Positions 50,201-63,000 of a stretch of 64,000 nt of DNA are shown here, piece after piece. Positions within the stretch are counted from its first letter, which is position 1. The number at the start of each line of letters is the position of its first letter. The notes beneath the pieces are model-generated. The model worked only from the letters and a program-made list of their open reading frames with translations, made no database searches and was not told where the DNA came from. This DNA comes from Gordonia sp. X0973 (GTDB lineage: Bacteria > Actinomycetota > Actinomycetes > Mycobacteriales > Mycobacteriaceae), in contig NZ_CP054691.1 in the NCBI RefSeq assembly GCF_013348785.1, positions 2,790,001 to 2,854,000 of the forward strand, read 5' to 3'. The translations under genes were made by a program, and so were the position numbers.

Positions 50201-51090
50201 GAGGGTGTTGACGAACATGCCGATGAGGTCGTGCAGCGCCGCGTCCGCGCGCCCGTCGATGGGGGTGCCGAGGACGACGTCGTCGGTGGCGGCCAACCGG
50301 GCGACGGTCGCGGCGAACAGGGCGTGGTGCGCCATGAAGCCGGTGACGCCGTGTGCGGCGGCGAAGCCCTCGATCCCGGCGCGCAGGTCGGCCGGGATCG
50401 GGAGGCGCACCCGGGCGCCGGCGCGGTCGGCGACGGCCGGGCGCGGGCGGTCCATCGGGAGGTCGGTGACGGCGGGCAGGCCGGCCAACCGGTCGCGCCA
50501 ATAGGCGAATTGCCCGCCCATCGCCGAGTCCGGGTCGTCCGGATGGCCGAGTTCGTCGAGCTGCCACAGCGCGTAGTCGCCGTATTGGACGGGCAGGTCG
50601 GGCAGCGGAACCGGCGCCGCACCGACGCGCGTCTCGTAGGCGGCGACGAGGTCGCGCAGGAAGATCGGGCCGGATTGGCCGTCGAAGGCGATGTGATGCA
50701 CGACGATCAGCAGGTCGGTCGTGCCGTCGGCGGTGTCGTCATACCAGCGACCGCGGATCGGCAGTTCGGTGGCGACGTCGAATCCCCGCCCCGCGTCGGC
50801 GACCAGTTCCGGCGCCGACTCGACCCGGCGCCAATCGAGCCGTCGCCGGGCGTCGGCGGGGGTGAGGATCTCCTGCCGGGGACCGGCGGCGGGATCGGCG
50901 GGGAACACCGTGCGCAGCACCTCGTGGCGATCGAGGACGTCGCCGAGCGCGGCGTGCAGCGCGTCGAGGTCGACGGCGCCGCGCAGCCGCACCGGGATCG
51001 GGATGTTGTACGCGGGTGAGGCGGTGTCGAATTGGTTGAGGAACCACATGCGCCGCTGGGTGGCCGAGAGCGGGAGCGGATCGGGCCGCT
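46560..51090 (-). other. NRPS module 5 (C-A5-T5-E2), split across two genes
   Basis: C domain with [10 protein letters not shown]5 code about D A F V A A F V W K; T5 [11 protein letters not shown]2 is complete only when the end of the upstream protein ([10 protein letters not shown]) and the start of the downstream protein (EGHGRDH) are taken together. The break is at 47267-47270. Confidence 0.7.
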
Positions 51091-54000
51091 CGCGCAGCAC
51101 CGGCCGCGACGGCAGGTCGCCGCGGAGTTCCTCGGCGCGGCGGGCCAGATCGCGGACGGTGGCCAATTCGAAGGCGTCGCGCACCGTCAGCGACGACCCC
51201 AGCGCCGCGTTGATCCGCGCCACGAGCCGGGCGCCGGAGAGGGAGCTGCCGCCGAGGTCGAAGAAGGAATCGTCGGCGCCCACCTCGGCCACGTCGAGCA
51301 GCTCGCCCATGATCGCGGCCACCGCGCGCTCCGCCTCGGTGGACGGCACCGCACCGCGGCCCGCCGCGGCGACGAACTGCGGCGCGGGCAGTCGGTCGCG
51401 GTCGACCTTGCCGATCGCGGTGAGCGGGAGTGCGTCGAGCGGCACGTAGACCGACGGCACCATGTAGGCGGGCAGCGACGCGCGCAGCGCCTCGGACACC
51501 GCGTCGGCGTCGAAATCGACTCCGGGTGCGGCGACGACGTAGCCGACCAGCCGGGCGTGACCCGCCGGATCGGTGGCCCCGACGGTGTACGACTGGTCGA
51601 TTGCATCCAGCGCCTGCAGGGCGTGGTCGATCTCGGCCAATTCGATCCGCAGGCCGTTGATCTTCACCTGGAAATCGGTGCGCCCGGCGTATTCGAGCTG
51701 CGGGCCGTCCAGCCCGTCGGGGATCACCCAACGGACCAGGTCGCCGGTGGCATACATCCGGTCCCCTGCCTTCGCGGGGCTCCCCGGGCCGGTGGTCGAC
51801 GCGGCGTACGGGTTCGCGACGAAACGGGACGCGGTGAGCCCGAACCGGTTCCAGTAGCCGTTGGCGACGCCGTCGCCCATCAGATACAGCTCGCCGACGA
51901 CGCCGACGGGGACGGGTCGCAGCCGCGGGTCGAGGACGACCGCGGCCATCCCCTCGACGGGCTCGCCGACGAGCACCGGGTGCTCGGGACGCAGGTCGAA
52001 AAGGGTCGAGACGACGGTGGTCTCGGTCGGGCCGTAGTTGTTCTGCAGGGTGATCCCCGCGCCGGTGACCCGCTCCACCAGCTCCGGCGGGCAGGCCTCG
52101 CCGCCGGTCTCCAGCCGCTTCAGGGTGGGCACGCGTTCGACCTCGGTGATCGCGAGCACCGCCGGGGTGAAGACCGCATCGGTCACCCGACCCGCGTTCA
52201 TGACGTCGACGAGTTCGTCGCCGCCCACCACGTCGGCGGGGACGACGACCACGGTGTTGCCCGCCGCCACCGGGGTGAGGTAGTCGAGCAGTGCGGCGTC
52301 GAAGCTGGGCGAGAGCAGGTGCAGGACCCGCGCATCCTCGTCGTCGGGCCAATCCTGGGCGAAGGCGAGGATGTTCGCGATTCCGCGGTGGCTGACGGCG
52401 ACGGCCTTGGGCAGACCGGTGGAGCCGGAGGTGAAGATCAGATAGGCCGTGTCGTCGACGCGGGAGGGACGGATGCGCTCGGCCGCGGCGACGGACTCGG
52501 CGGACAGCTCGGCCAGCGCCACGTCGGTCTGCGGGGCGTCGATCACGATCGGCTCGACGGCCGGAGCAGCGGCGACCACCGCCTCGCGGTCGCGCAGTCG
52601 TGTCAGCACGGCGTGCGCATCCGCGTCGGCGAGCATGAAGGCGATCCGGTCGGGCGGCAGCTTGGGATCGACCGGGAGGTAGGCGGCGCCGGTCTTCATG
52701 ACGGCGGTGATGCCGATGACCGAGTCGGCCGAGCGCGCCATGACCACCGCGACGGTGTGGCCCGGGCCGAGGCCGCGGCCGATCAGCAGCCGCGCGAGAC
52801 GGTTGGTCAACGCCTCGAACTCGTCGAAGGTCCACTGCCGCTCACCCTCGATCACGGCGATCCGGTCGCCGGTCAACCTCCGCGCGTCGAGGATCTCGGT
52901 GATGGTGCGGCGCGGGCGGCTGGGCAGGCGCGAGCGCCGCGGCAGCAGTTCGACGTGCTCGGTGGCGGTGAGGAGGTCGATGTCGCCGACGGGCTGGCCG
53001 TCGCGGCGGGTCAGCGCCTCGAGGACCGTACGCCAGATGGTGCCGAAGCGGCGCACCGTGGACTCGTCGAACAGCGCGGTCGCGTAGGCCATACCGGCCC
53101 GCAGGCGCCCGCCAGCGGAGGTGACGACCTCGTCCACCTCGAGGACCAGGTCGACCTGCGCGGGCATCGCCCCGGTGTCGAGGGGGGTGACGTCGATACC
53201 GGCCCGCAACAGCGGGTCCTTCTCGGTCGCGGCAGTGGAATTGAAGGTGAAACCGATTTGGTAGAGCGGGGAGTGCGCGGTGGACCGCGGCGGGGCCAGG
53301 ATCTCCACCAGCTGCTCGAAGGGCACGTCGGCGTTCGCCATATCCGCGACGTCGCCCGCCCGGACCCGGGCCAGCAGGGCGTCGGCGTCCTCCTGGGGTA
53401 CCACCTGGGTGCGCAGCACGACGGTGTTGACGAACATGCCGACCAGTTCGTCCAGTTCGCGCTGCCCGCGGTTGCCCGCTGCGGCGCCGATGGCGATGTC
53501 GGCGCTGCCGGTCAGCCGTGCGACGGTGACCGCGAGGGCGGCGTGCAGGACCATGAAGGTCGTCGTCCCGGTGCGAGCGGCGAGTTCGGCCACGGCGCGG
53601 GCCAGCTCATCCGGCAACTCGATCGCGACGCGGCCGCCGGTGTGGTCGAACACCGCGGGGCGCGGTCGGTCGAAGGGCAGGTCGAGCGACTCGGGCAGAT
53701 CGGCCAGGCGCTCGCGCCAATACCCGACCTGGCGCCCCACCACCGAATCGGGATCGTCGGCCGCCCCCAGCGCCGACTGCTGCCAGAGCGCGACGTCGGC
53801 GAAGCGCACCGCTAGCGGCGGCAACGGATTCGGGCCGCCCCGGGAGCGGCTGACGTAGGCCGCGACCAGGTCGCGGGCGAGCACCGGCATGGACTGGCCG
53901 TCGGCGGCGATGTGGTGGACGGCGAGCACGACCACCGCGCTGCCCGGCGACTCGACGACGACGCGGGCCCGCACCGGGATCTGGCTCGCCACGTCGAAGC

Positions 54001-57000
54001 CTCGGGCGGCGGCGGACATGGCCTGCTCGACGGTGCCGACGACCTCCCAGTCCAGTTCGGCCGCCGCCTCGTCGAGGGGGCGGATCACCTGCCTCGGCAC
54101 GCCGTCGGCGGCGGGGAACACGGTGCGCAGCAGTTCGTGGCGTCCGACGACGTCGAGCAGGGCCGCGCGCACCGCGTCGACGTCCACCGCGCCGCGCAAC
54201 CGCAACGCGATGGGGATGTTGTAGGCGCCCGACTCCGGGTCGAATCGGTTGATGAACCACATCCGCTGCTGGGCGGAGGAGAGGGGCACGACCTCGGGCA
54301 GCGGTTCCACCCGGCTGATCGGCGGGAGCGCCGAATTCGCCGCCCCGGCGGTCAGCCCGGCCAGGCCGCGCACGGTCGGCTCGTCGAAGACGTCGCGCAC
54401 CGACACGGCGTGGCCCAACGCGTCGGCCAGCCGGGCCGCCAGCCGAGCCGCGCTCAGCGAGTTGCCCCCGAGGGAGAAGAAGGAGTCGGTCGCACCGACC
54501 CGGTCGAGGCCGAGGAGTTCGGCGACGGTGGCGGCCACCGCGCGCTCGGCGTCGGTGGCGGGTTCGATGAATTCACCGGATCGCGCGACCTCCGGTGCGG
54601 GCAGGGCGCCGCGGTCCAGTTTGCCCACCGGGGTCAGCGGCAGGTCGTCGATCACCGTCACCGTCGCCGGCACCAGGTGGCTGGGCAGGGCGGCGCCCAA
54701 CCGCTCGCGGACGGTCTCCCCGGTGACCGCCGCTCCCGGTTCGCCGACGACGTAGGCGGCCAACGATGCGACGACGTTCTCGCCGGACTCGGCGATGCCG
54801 CCGTCCTCGCGGACCCCGACGACGACGGCGCTGCCCACCCCGTCGAGTGCCCCGATCGCCGCCTCGATCTCGCCCAGTTCGATGCGCAGCCCGCGCAGCT
54901 TGATCTGGTCGTCGTTGCGGCCGCGGTAGCGCAGGACCAACCGGCCGGCGCCGTCGCGGTGCCAGGCGACGACGTCGCCGGTGCGGTACATGCGGTCGCC
55001 GTCGGCGCCGAGCGGGTTGGCGACGAAGCGGTCGGCGGTCAGCCCGGGTCGGTCGAGGTAGCCGCGCGAAAGCGCGTTGCCGTAGACGTAGAGCTCGCCC
55101 GGGAAGCCGAGGGGCACCGGGCGCAGCCGCTCGTCGAGCACGGCCAATCCGACACCGTCCAGCGGCGCGCCCAGCACCACCGGCTCGCCGGGTACGAGCG
55201 GGGCGCTGATCGTGATGCCGATGGTGGTCTCGGTGGGACCGTAGAGGTTCTGCAGGCGGTGCTGCGACCACCCGGCAACGAGCGACCGCGGCACCGCCTC
55301 GCCGCCGACGAAGAGGGCCCGCAGGGTCGGCCACGCGTGCGGGTCGAGCGAGGCGACCACCGACGGCGTGAGGAATCCGTGGGTCACGCCGCCGTCGGCG
55401 ATGACCCGTTGCAGCGCGTCGCCCCCCACCGCGTCGGAGGGCCGGTAGACCAGGGCGGCGCCGGAGACGGTCGCCAGGAGGTATTCGAGGACCGAGGCGT
55501 CGAAGCTCGGCGAAGCGAAGGCCAGGACGCGCGCATCCGCGGTGATGTCGCTGCGCCGGGCCTCCTGCGCGGCGAAGTTGGCCAGTCCCCGATGGGTGAC
55601 CGCGACCCCCTTGGGCCTCCCCGTCGAGCCGGAGGTGAAGATCACGTAGGCGGTGTTGTCGACATGAGTGCGCGGCAGCTCCGGGATCGGCTCGGCGCTC
55701 GCGGCCCGGTAGCGGGCGACGAACTCCGCCCCGTCCACGCGGTGCCACCCGCCGGGTTCGCCCGGCAGGGCGGGCAGCTCGCCGACGGCGGTCACGGTGA
55801 GGCCGTGGCCCGCACCGCAGTCCGCCAACATGGCCGCGACCCGCGCCGACGGGTAGTCGGGGTCGATCGGCACGTATCCGCCGCCGGTCTTGGCGACCGC
55901 CCAGATGGCGATCAGCAGTTCCACCGATCGCGGGATGGCCAGGGCGACGAGTGTCTCGGGGCCGACCCCGTCGGCGAGCAATACCCGCGCCAACCGGTTG
56001 GACGCCTCGTCGAGCTTGCGATAGGACATCGACGAACGGCCGCTGACGACCGCCGTCTCGTCGGCGTGGCCGCGGGCCGCGGCGGCGAACAGCTCGCGCA
56101 GCAGCACCGGCGCCGTCCCGCCGACCATGTCGGGGCCGGGCGACGCGTCGGGTGCGGTCAGCGCCAGATCGCCCACCGATTCGGCGGTACCGGTGGCGAT
56201 CCCGCCCAGCACGGTGCGCACGGAGTCGACGACGGCGGCCGCCTCCTCGGCGGTGAACAGGTCGGGCAGGTATTTCAGCGTGAGCGCGAGGTCGCCGCCG
56301 GATGCGGGCGCGGCGGCCAGGGTCAACGGGTAGTGCGTGGCGTCGTCGGCACGCACGCCGACGATCTGCACGCCGAGGGAGCCCCCCGCGGCGGCGATTC
56401 CCTCCGCGTCGACCGGATAGGACTCGAAGACGGTCAGGGTGTCGAAGAGTTCGGGTTGCCCGGCCGCCGAGGCGATGTCGGTGAGCGAGAGGTGCTGGTG
56501 GTCGAGCACCGCGGCCTTGCGCGCGGTCAGCTCGGCCAGCGCCGCTGGAATCGGCTGGCGCTCGTCGACGGTGACGGCCACCGGAACGGTGTTGATGAGC
56601 AGGCCGATCATCGTCTCGGCACCGGGCAGTTCGGGCGGGCGGCCGGAGACGGTCTCGCCGAAGGCGACCGTGTCCACGCCGGTCAGCCGGTGCAACACCA
56701 CCGCCCACGCGAATTGCAGCAGCGTCGCGGTGGTGGTCTCGTGATCGCGGGCGAAGGCCGCCAGCGTTGCGCTGAGCCCCGGGCCGAGGTCGATGCGGTG
56801 ATCCACACTCGCCCCGACCGCGGACACCGCTCCGGGGGCCACCAGCGTCGGGCCGGTGACGTCGGCGAGGAAATCACGCCACACCTCCCGGCCGGCCTCG
56901 ACGTCGCGCTCGGCGAGCCACCCGAGGAAATCCCGGTAGTCCGAGGCGGCGCCACGGCTCGGTTCGCCGGCGTAGGCCGCGAAGAGTTCGGCCAGCACGA

Positions 57001-60000
57001 GCGGGCTCGACCACCCGTCGGCCAACAGGTGGTGATTGGTGACGACCAGTTCGGATATCCCGTCCGGCAGCAGCACGTGGACGAAGCGGATGAGCGGCGG
57101 CTCGGCCAGGTCGAATCCGGTTTGCTTCTCCGTGCGCGCCAGGTCGTCGGCCGTGGCCCGCGCCTGCTCCCGGTCATCGGCGCGCAGGTCGACGGTGCGC
57201 CACGCCGGCTCGACGTCGGGGGCGACGAGGGCGACCGCCTGTCCGTCGGTCGTGCGCGTGAAGGCGCTGCGCAACACGGCATGCCGCTCGAGCAGTCGGC
57301 GGGCGGCCCCGACGAGCCTCTCCTCGTCGAGGTCGCCGCTCAGCCGCACGACGGCCTGCATCACGTACGGATCGGCGGCGCCGGGTTCGTCGGCGGTCAA
57401 CTCGGACTGGAACAGCAGACCCTGTTGCAGCGGTGAGAGCGGCCAGATCTCGGCACCGGGATGCGCGCCTTCGATCGCGTCGATCTCCTCCTGCGCGAGG
57501 TCGATCCCGACGAGATCCGTCGGACTGCGCCCCGGGTCGCGCTCGGCGACGGTCGCGGCCAGCTCGGCCAGCACCTGCCCCAGCGCCTCGGCGATGGCGG
57601 TCGACTCTGCGGCGCCCAGCCCCGGCCCGGCCGCAGCGACATCGACGAGGAAGCGACGTCCGTCCGAACCCGTCTCGGTGTTGATGTTGACGGTCAGCGG
57701 CGCGACCGACATCTGTCCGTCCACCGAGCCGGGCAGCGCGGGCGCATCGGCCACGGGCGCGAAAGCGACGGACCCGGGACCGTCGGACTCCGCCGTCGCG
57801 GTCGCGGCACCCGAGCCGAGGTAGTTGAAGACGATCGGCGGGAGCGGCGCGGCGGCGATCTGCTCGTCGCGACCGGGTCCCCAGCGCAGCGGACCGAATC
57901 CGATGCCGTCGTCGGGGCGGACGGCGACCGCCGTCTTGACGGCTTTGACGGCGTGGACGAGGTCGCCGGTGAGGACCGATGTCGCGACGGCGACCGGTGA
58001 GACGCTGGTGAACCATCCGACCGTGCTCGACAGGTCGGCTCCGAGTGCGATGGATTCGACGCGGCCGTGCCCCTCGATCAGTGCCGCGGCCCAGTCGGCA
58101 CCGGAGTCGTCGCGCCGTGCGACGGCGATCAGCAGCGCGGCGAGCAGGATGTCGTCGACGCCGGTGCGGAACGTCTCGGCGACGCGGCGCAACACCGCCT
58201 CGGTGACCGCGGGCGGTACCTCCGCGCGGATGCCGACGGCCTCCGCGACCAGGGGGCGGCGGTCGGTGGACAACAGCGCGGCGGCGGGCAGGTGCGCGCG
58301 CCACAGCGCGACCTCCTCCCGGCGGTCCGCGCCGGTCTCGGTGAGGACCCGCGCCCACCGGCGCATGGAGGTCCCCGCCGCAGGCGGGAGGTCGATCGGG
58401 CCACCGGCGGCCAATGCGGCCCCGGCCGTCACCAGGTCGCCGACGACGGTCCGCCAGGACACCGCATCGACCGCGGCGTGATGGATGGCGAGCACCAGCC
58501 GACCGTCGCCCCCGGCCGGCCGGATCCCGGCCGCGGCGACCATCGCCCCGGTCGTCGGGTCCAGCAACGACAACGCGACGCGGTGCGCCCGCCGGATCTC
58601 CTCGTCGAATTCGGCCGTCCCGGGGCGCGCCACCGTCTCCTCGACGAGGACGCGATCGGCGACCGGCATCCCCGATCCGGCGGTCATCGTCCACTTCCCA
58701 TCCTGCTCGGCCAGGCGTGCCGACAGCATCGGGTGGCGGGAGACCACCGCGTCGAGGGCCGCGGCGACGTCGGCGGCGGAAACGGCGGCGGGCAGGGCGA
58801 GCACCACCGACTGCGAGTAGTCGCGGAAGGCGCCGGGGGTCGGCGCATTCTCCAGCATCCAGCCGATCGTGGGGGTGAGGTCGACCTCGCCCACCGCGCC
58901 GCCGGGTAGTTCGTCGAGGCGCACGGCCTCGGCGCTGCCCGCCCGGGCGGCCAGGGCCCGCACGGTCCGTTGTTCGAAGATGTCGCGGGGGCCGACCTCG
59001 TAGCCCTCGCCCCGCAGCAGCGAGGCGAGCTGGATCGACATGATCGAGTCGCCGCCGAGGGCGAAGAAGGAATCGGTGACGCCGACCTCGTCGACGCCCA
59101 GGACGCCGGCGACGATCTCGGCGATGCGGGCCTCGGCGGGCGAGGCCGGGGCCACGCGATCGGCGCCGGCCGTCGCACTGAAGTCGGGGGCGGGCAGGGC
59201 GCGACGGTCGAGCTTGCCCGCGGTGTTGAGCCGCACGTCGTCGAGCACCTGCCAGACGGTGGGCACCATGTAGGCGGGTAGGGCCTGCTCGACGACGGAC
59301 CCGGCGGTCTCGATGTCGATATCGTGTCCGGCGAGGTAGGCGACGAGGTGTTCGGCGCCGCTGGACGCGGTCGCGACGGTGGCCGCGGCGTGGACGACGC
59401 CGGGGACCTGGGCCAGTACCGATTCGACCTCGCCCAATTCGATGCGCTGCCCGCGCAGCTTCACCTGGAAATCGATCCGCCCCAGGTATTCGAGGGCGCC
59501 GTCGCCGTTACGGGCGACGAGGTCGCCGGTGCGGTACATCCGGGCGCCGGGGGCGCCGTGCGGGTCGGCGACGAACCGCTCGGCGGTCTGGTCCGGGCGC
59601 GCCGCATAGCCCCGGGCCAACTGCACGCCGGCCAGGTAGAGCTCGCCGGGGACCCCGGGTCCCACCTGGGCGAGCCGGGAGTCGAGGACATAGGTGGCCG
59701 TGTTCCACACCGGGTAGCCGATCGGCACGGTGCGGCCGACGGTGTGCAGGTCGGCGTGGCTGACCTCGACCGCGGCCTCGGTCGGCCCGAACAGGTCGTG
59801 CAGCCCGGCGTGCGGCCAGATCTCGCGGGTCCGCTTGGCCAGCGACGGCGGCAGGGCCTCGCCGGAGGCGAAGACGTATCGAATGCCGTCCAGTGCTCGC
59901 AGGCGCCCGGCGTCGACCACGTCGAGGAAGACCGCGAGCATCGACGGGACGAAGTGCACCGAGGTGATGCCGCGGCTCTCCAGCACGCCGATCAGGTAGT

Positions 60001-63000
60001 CGGGATCGGCGTGCCCGCCGTCGCGGGCGATGAACATCGCCGCCCCCGCCAACGGCGGCGCGAAGAGTTCGGGCACCGACACGTCGAAGGTGTAGGGGGT
60101 CTTGAGGATGACGGTGTCCGCGGCGGAGAAGGGGAAGGTCGCCATCCCCCATCGGAGCCGGTTGAGCACCGACCGCTGCGAGACCGTGACGCCCTTGGGC
60201 CGACCGGTCGAGCCGGAGGTGAAGATCGTGTACGCCGCGTTGTCCGGGCGGACCGGCGCGCGCCGCTCGTCGTCGCGGATCGGGGCGCCGGACTCGGCGG
60301 TGACCGCCGCGGTCCCCGGGTCCACGTCCACCCGCGCGATGTCGCGGCCGAGGATCGGTGTCGGGTCGTCGCCCGGCCCGACGAGCACGACGCGCACCCC
60401 GGCGTCGGCGAACATGTAGTCGGCGCGATCCGCCGGCAGCGCGGTGTCGACCGGGACGTATTGGCCGCCCGCTGCGAGGACCGCGTGGATCGCCACGACC
60501 ATGCCGAGGCCGCGCGGCATGCACACGGCCACGGCGGTGTCTGGGCCGACGCCGTGCTCGGCCATCAGGATCCGGGCGTGATGGGCGACCAGGGCGGCGA
60601 ACCGGGAATTGGTGACCTGCTCGTCGTCGGTGACGAATCCCACGGCCTCGGGGTGGGCGCGCAGGGCGTGGTCGAGCGCGTCGGGCAGGGTCTGTGGTTC
60701 CACGGCGACGTCGGGGCCGACCGACGCGGCCACGACGGCGGCCCGCTGGGCGTCGTCGAGCAGCGCGATGTCGCCCAGCGGCACCCCGTCGCCCCCGGCG
60801 GCCAGCGCGCGCAGGATCTGTTCCAGCGCCCGGGCGAACCAGCCCGCGGTCGACTCGTCGAAGAGGTCGGCTGCGTAGACGAGCGTTCCGCGCATCCCCT
60901 CGTCGTGCCGGTCGGCGATGCCGAAGGTCACGTCGTATTTGGCGGCCTCGACGCCGGGATCGACCGGGGTCAGGGTGAGGTCGTCGATCGTGATCGGCGG
61001 CTGTTCCCGCGCGACGAACACCAGCAGCACCTGGGCGAGGGGCTCGAACGAATCCGAGCGCACCGGGTCGAGGGCCTCGACGACCTTCTCGAAGGGCAGG
61101 TCGGCGTGGTCGAAGGCGGCGAGGTCGCGATCGCGGATCTGGGCGAGGAAATCCGCGGCGGTGGTCGCCGGGTCGAATTCCGCGCGCAGCACGAGGGTGT
61201 TGACGAACATGCCGACCAATCGGTCCAGTTCGCCGAGTCCCCGCCCGGCGACCGGGGTGGCGACGGTGATGTCCGCGGTGCCCGACAGCCGCGCCAGCAG
61301 GGTGGCGACGGCGGCGTGGACAACCATGAACATCGAGGCGCCGTGGCGACGGCCCAGGTCGTCGAGGGCGGCGCGGACCTCGCCGTCGACGGCGAACCCG
61401 ACCGATCCACTCGCCCCGGACCCGGCGGCGGGTCGCGGCCGGTCCGCGGGCAGGTCGAGGACCTCCGGGGAGCCGGCGAGTTCCGCGGCCCAGAACCGGG
61501 TCTGGCGTGCCTGCACCGAATCGTCGTCCCCGGCGTCGCCGAGCACCGCCGCCTGCCACAGGGCGTAGTCGGCGTACTGCAGCGGCAGCGGCGCCCACCC
61601 GGGCGCGTCCCCGGCGACCCGCGCCCGATAGGCGACGACGAGATCGGCGGCCAGCACCGGTCCGGATTCCCCGTCGGCGGCGATGTGATGGGCGACGACG
61701 ACCACGCGCGCCCGGTCGGCGGCCTCGCGGATCACGCGGAACCGGATCGGCAGTTCGCGCCCGACGTCGAATCCTTGGGCCAGGACCGCCGCGACGTCCG
61801 ACGAGGCGTCGGGTGCCGCGACCACCTCGAAGTCCAGGCGGGGCAGCGCCTCCTGCGCGTCGAGGATCAGCTGGTAGGGATGACCCGTTGCGTCGGCCGG
61901 GTAGACGGTGCGCAACACCTCGTGGCGGACGAGGACGTCGGCCGCGGCCGCGCGCAGCGCCTCGTCGTCGAGCGGGCCGTCGACGGTGAAGACCACCGGG
62001 ATGTTGTAGGCGGGCGAGGAGGTGTCGAACTGGTTGATGAACCACATCCGCTGCTGGGCGGGTGAGAGCGGAAGCACCTCCGGGCGCGGCATCGGGCCCA
62101 ACGGCACCGCGGGTGCCTGCGCGTCCGACGACGCGACCGCGGCGTCCACCACGGCGGCGAGCTCGCGCACCGTCGGCGCGTCGAAGAGCGCCCGGACGCC
62201 CAGGTCGACGCCGAATGCCGCGCCGACGCGTGCGACGACGCGCGTCGCGGACAGCGAGTTCCCCCCGATGTCGAAGAACGAGTCGGCGGCACCGACGCGT
62301 TCGATGCCGACGACCTCGGCGAAGGTCGCGGCGATCGCCTCCTGCGTCGCGGTCTCCGGCGCGAGGTACTCCCCCGCGTCGAACGTCGGAGCGGGAAGGG
62401 CGTTGCGGTCCAGCTTGCCCGCCGAGTTGCGCGGCACGTCGTCGAGCAGCATCCACACCGTCGGCCGCATGAACTCGGGCAGCGGCCCGGCGATCGACGC
62501 CCGCACCGCGTCGAGATCGAGGTCGGCGGCGCCGCCGTCCCCGCCGGCGAGATAGGCGACGAGGTGCTCGCCGCCGTCGGGACCGGTGGCGACGGTGGCC
62601 GCCGCGTGGACGACGCCGGGGGCCTGGGTGAGCGCCGCCTCGATCTCTCCGAGTTCGACGCGCTGGCCGCGCAGCTTCACCTGGAAGTCGGTGCGCCCCA
62701 GGTATTCCAGGTCGCCGTCGCGGTTGCGGCGCACCAGGTCACCGGTGCGGTAGATGCGGCCGCCGTCTCCCCCGAAGGGGTCGGCGACGAACCTCTCTGC
62801 CGTCAGATCCGGCCGGGCGGCGTAGCCGCGGGCCAACTGCACGCCGCCGACGTAGAGCTCTCCGGGCACGCCGTCGGGGACGGGGTGTAGCCGGGCGTCG
62901 AGCACGTAGGCGGTGGAGTTCCACACCGGCACGCCGATCGGCACCGTCAGCCGGTGCGCCTCGTGGATGTCGGCGTAGGTGATCTCGATGGCGGCCTCGG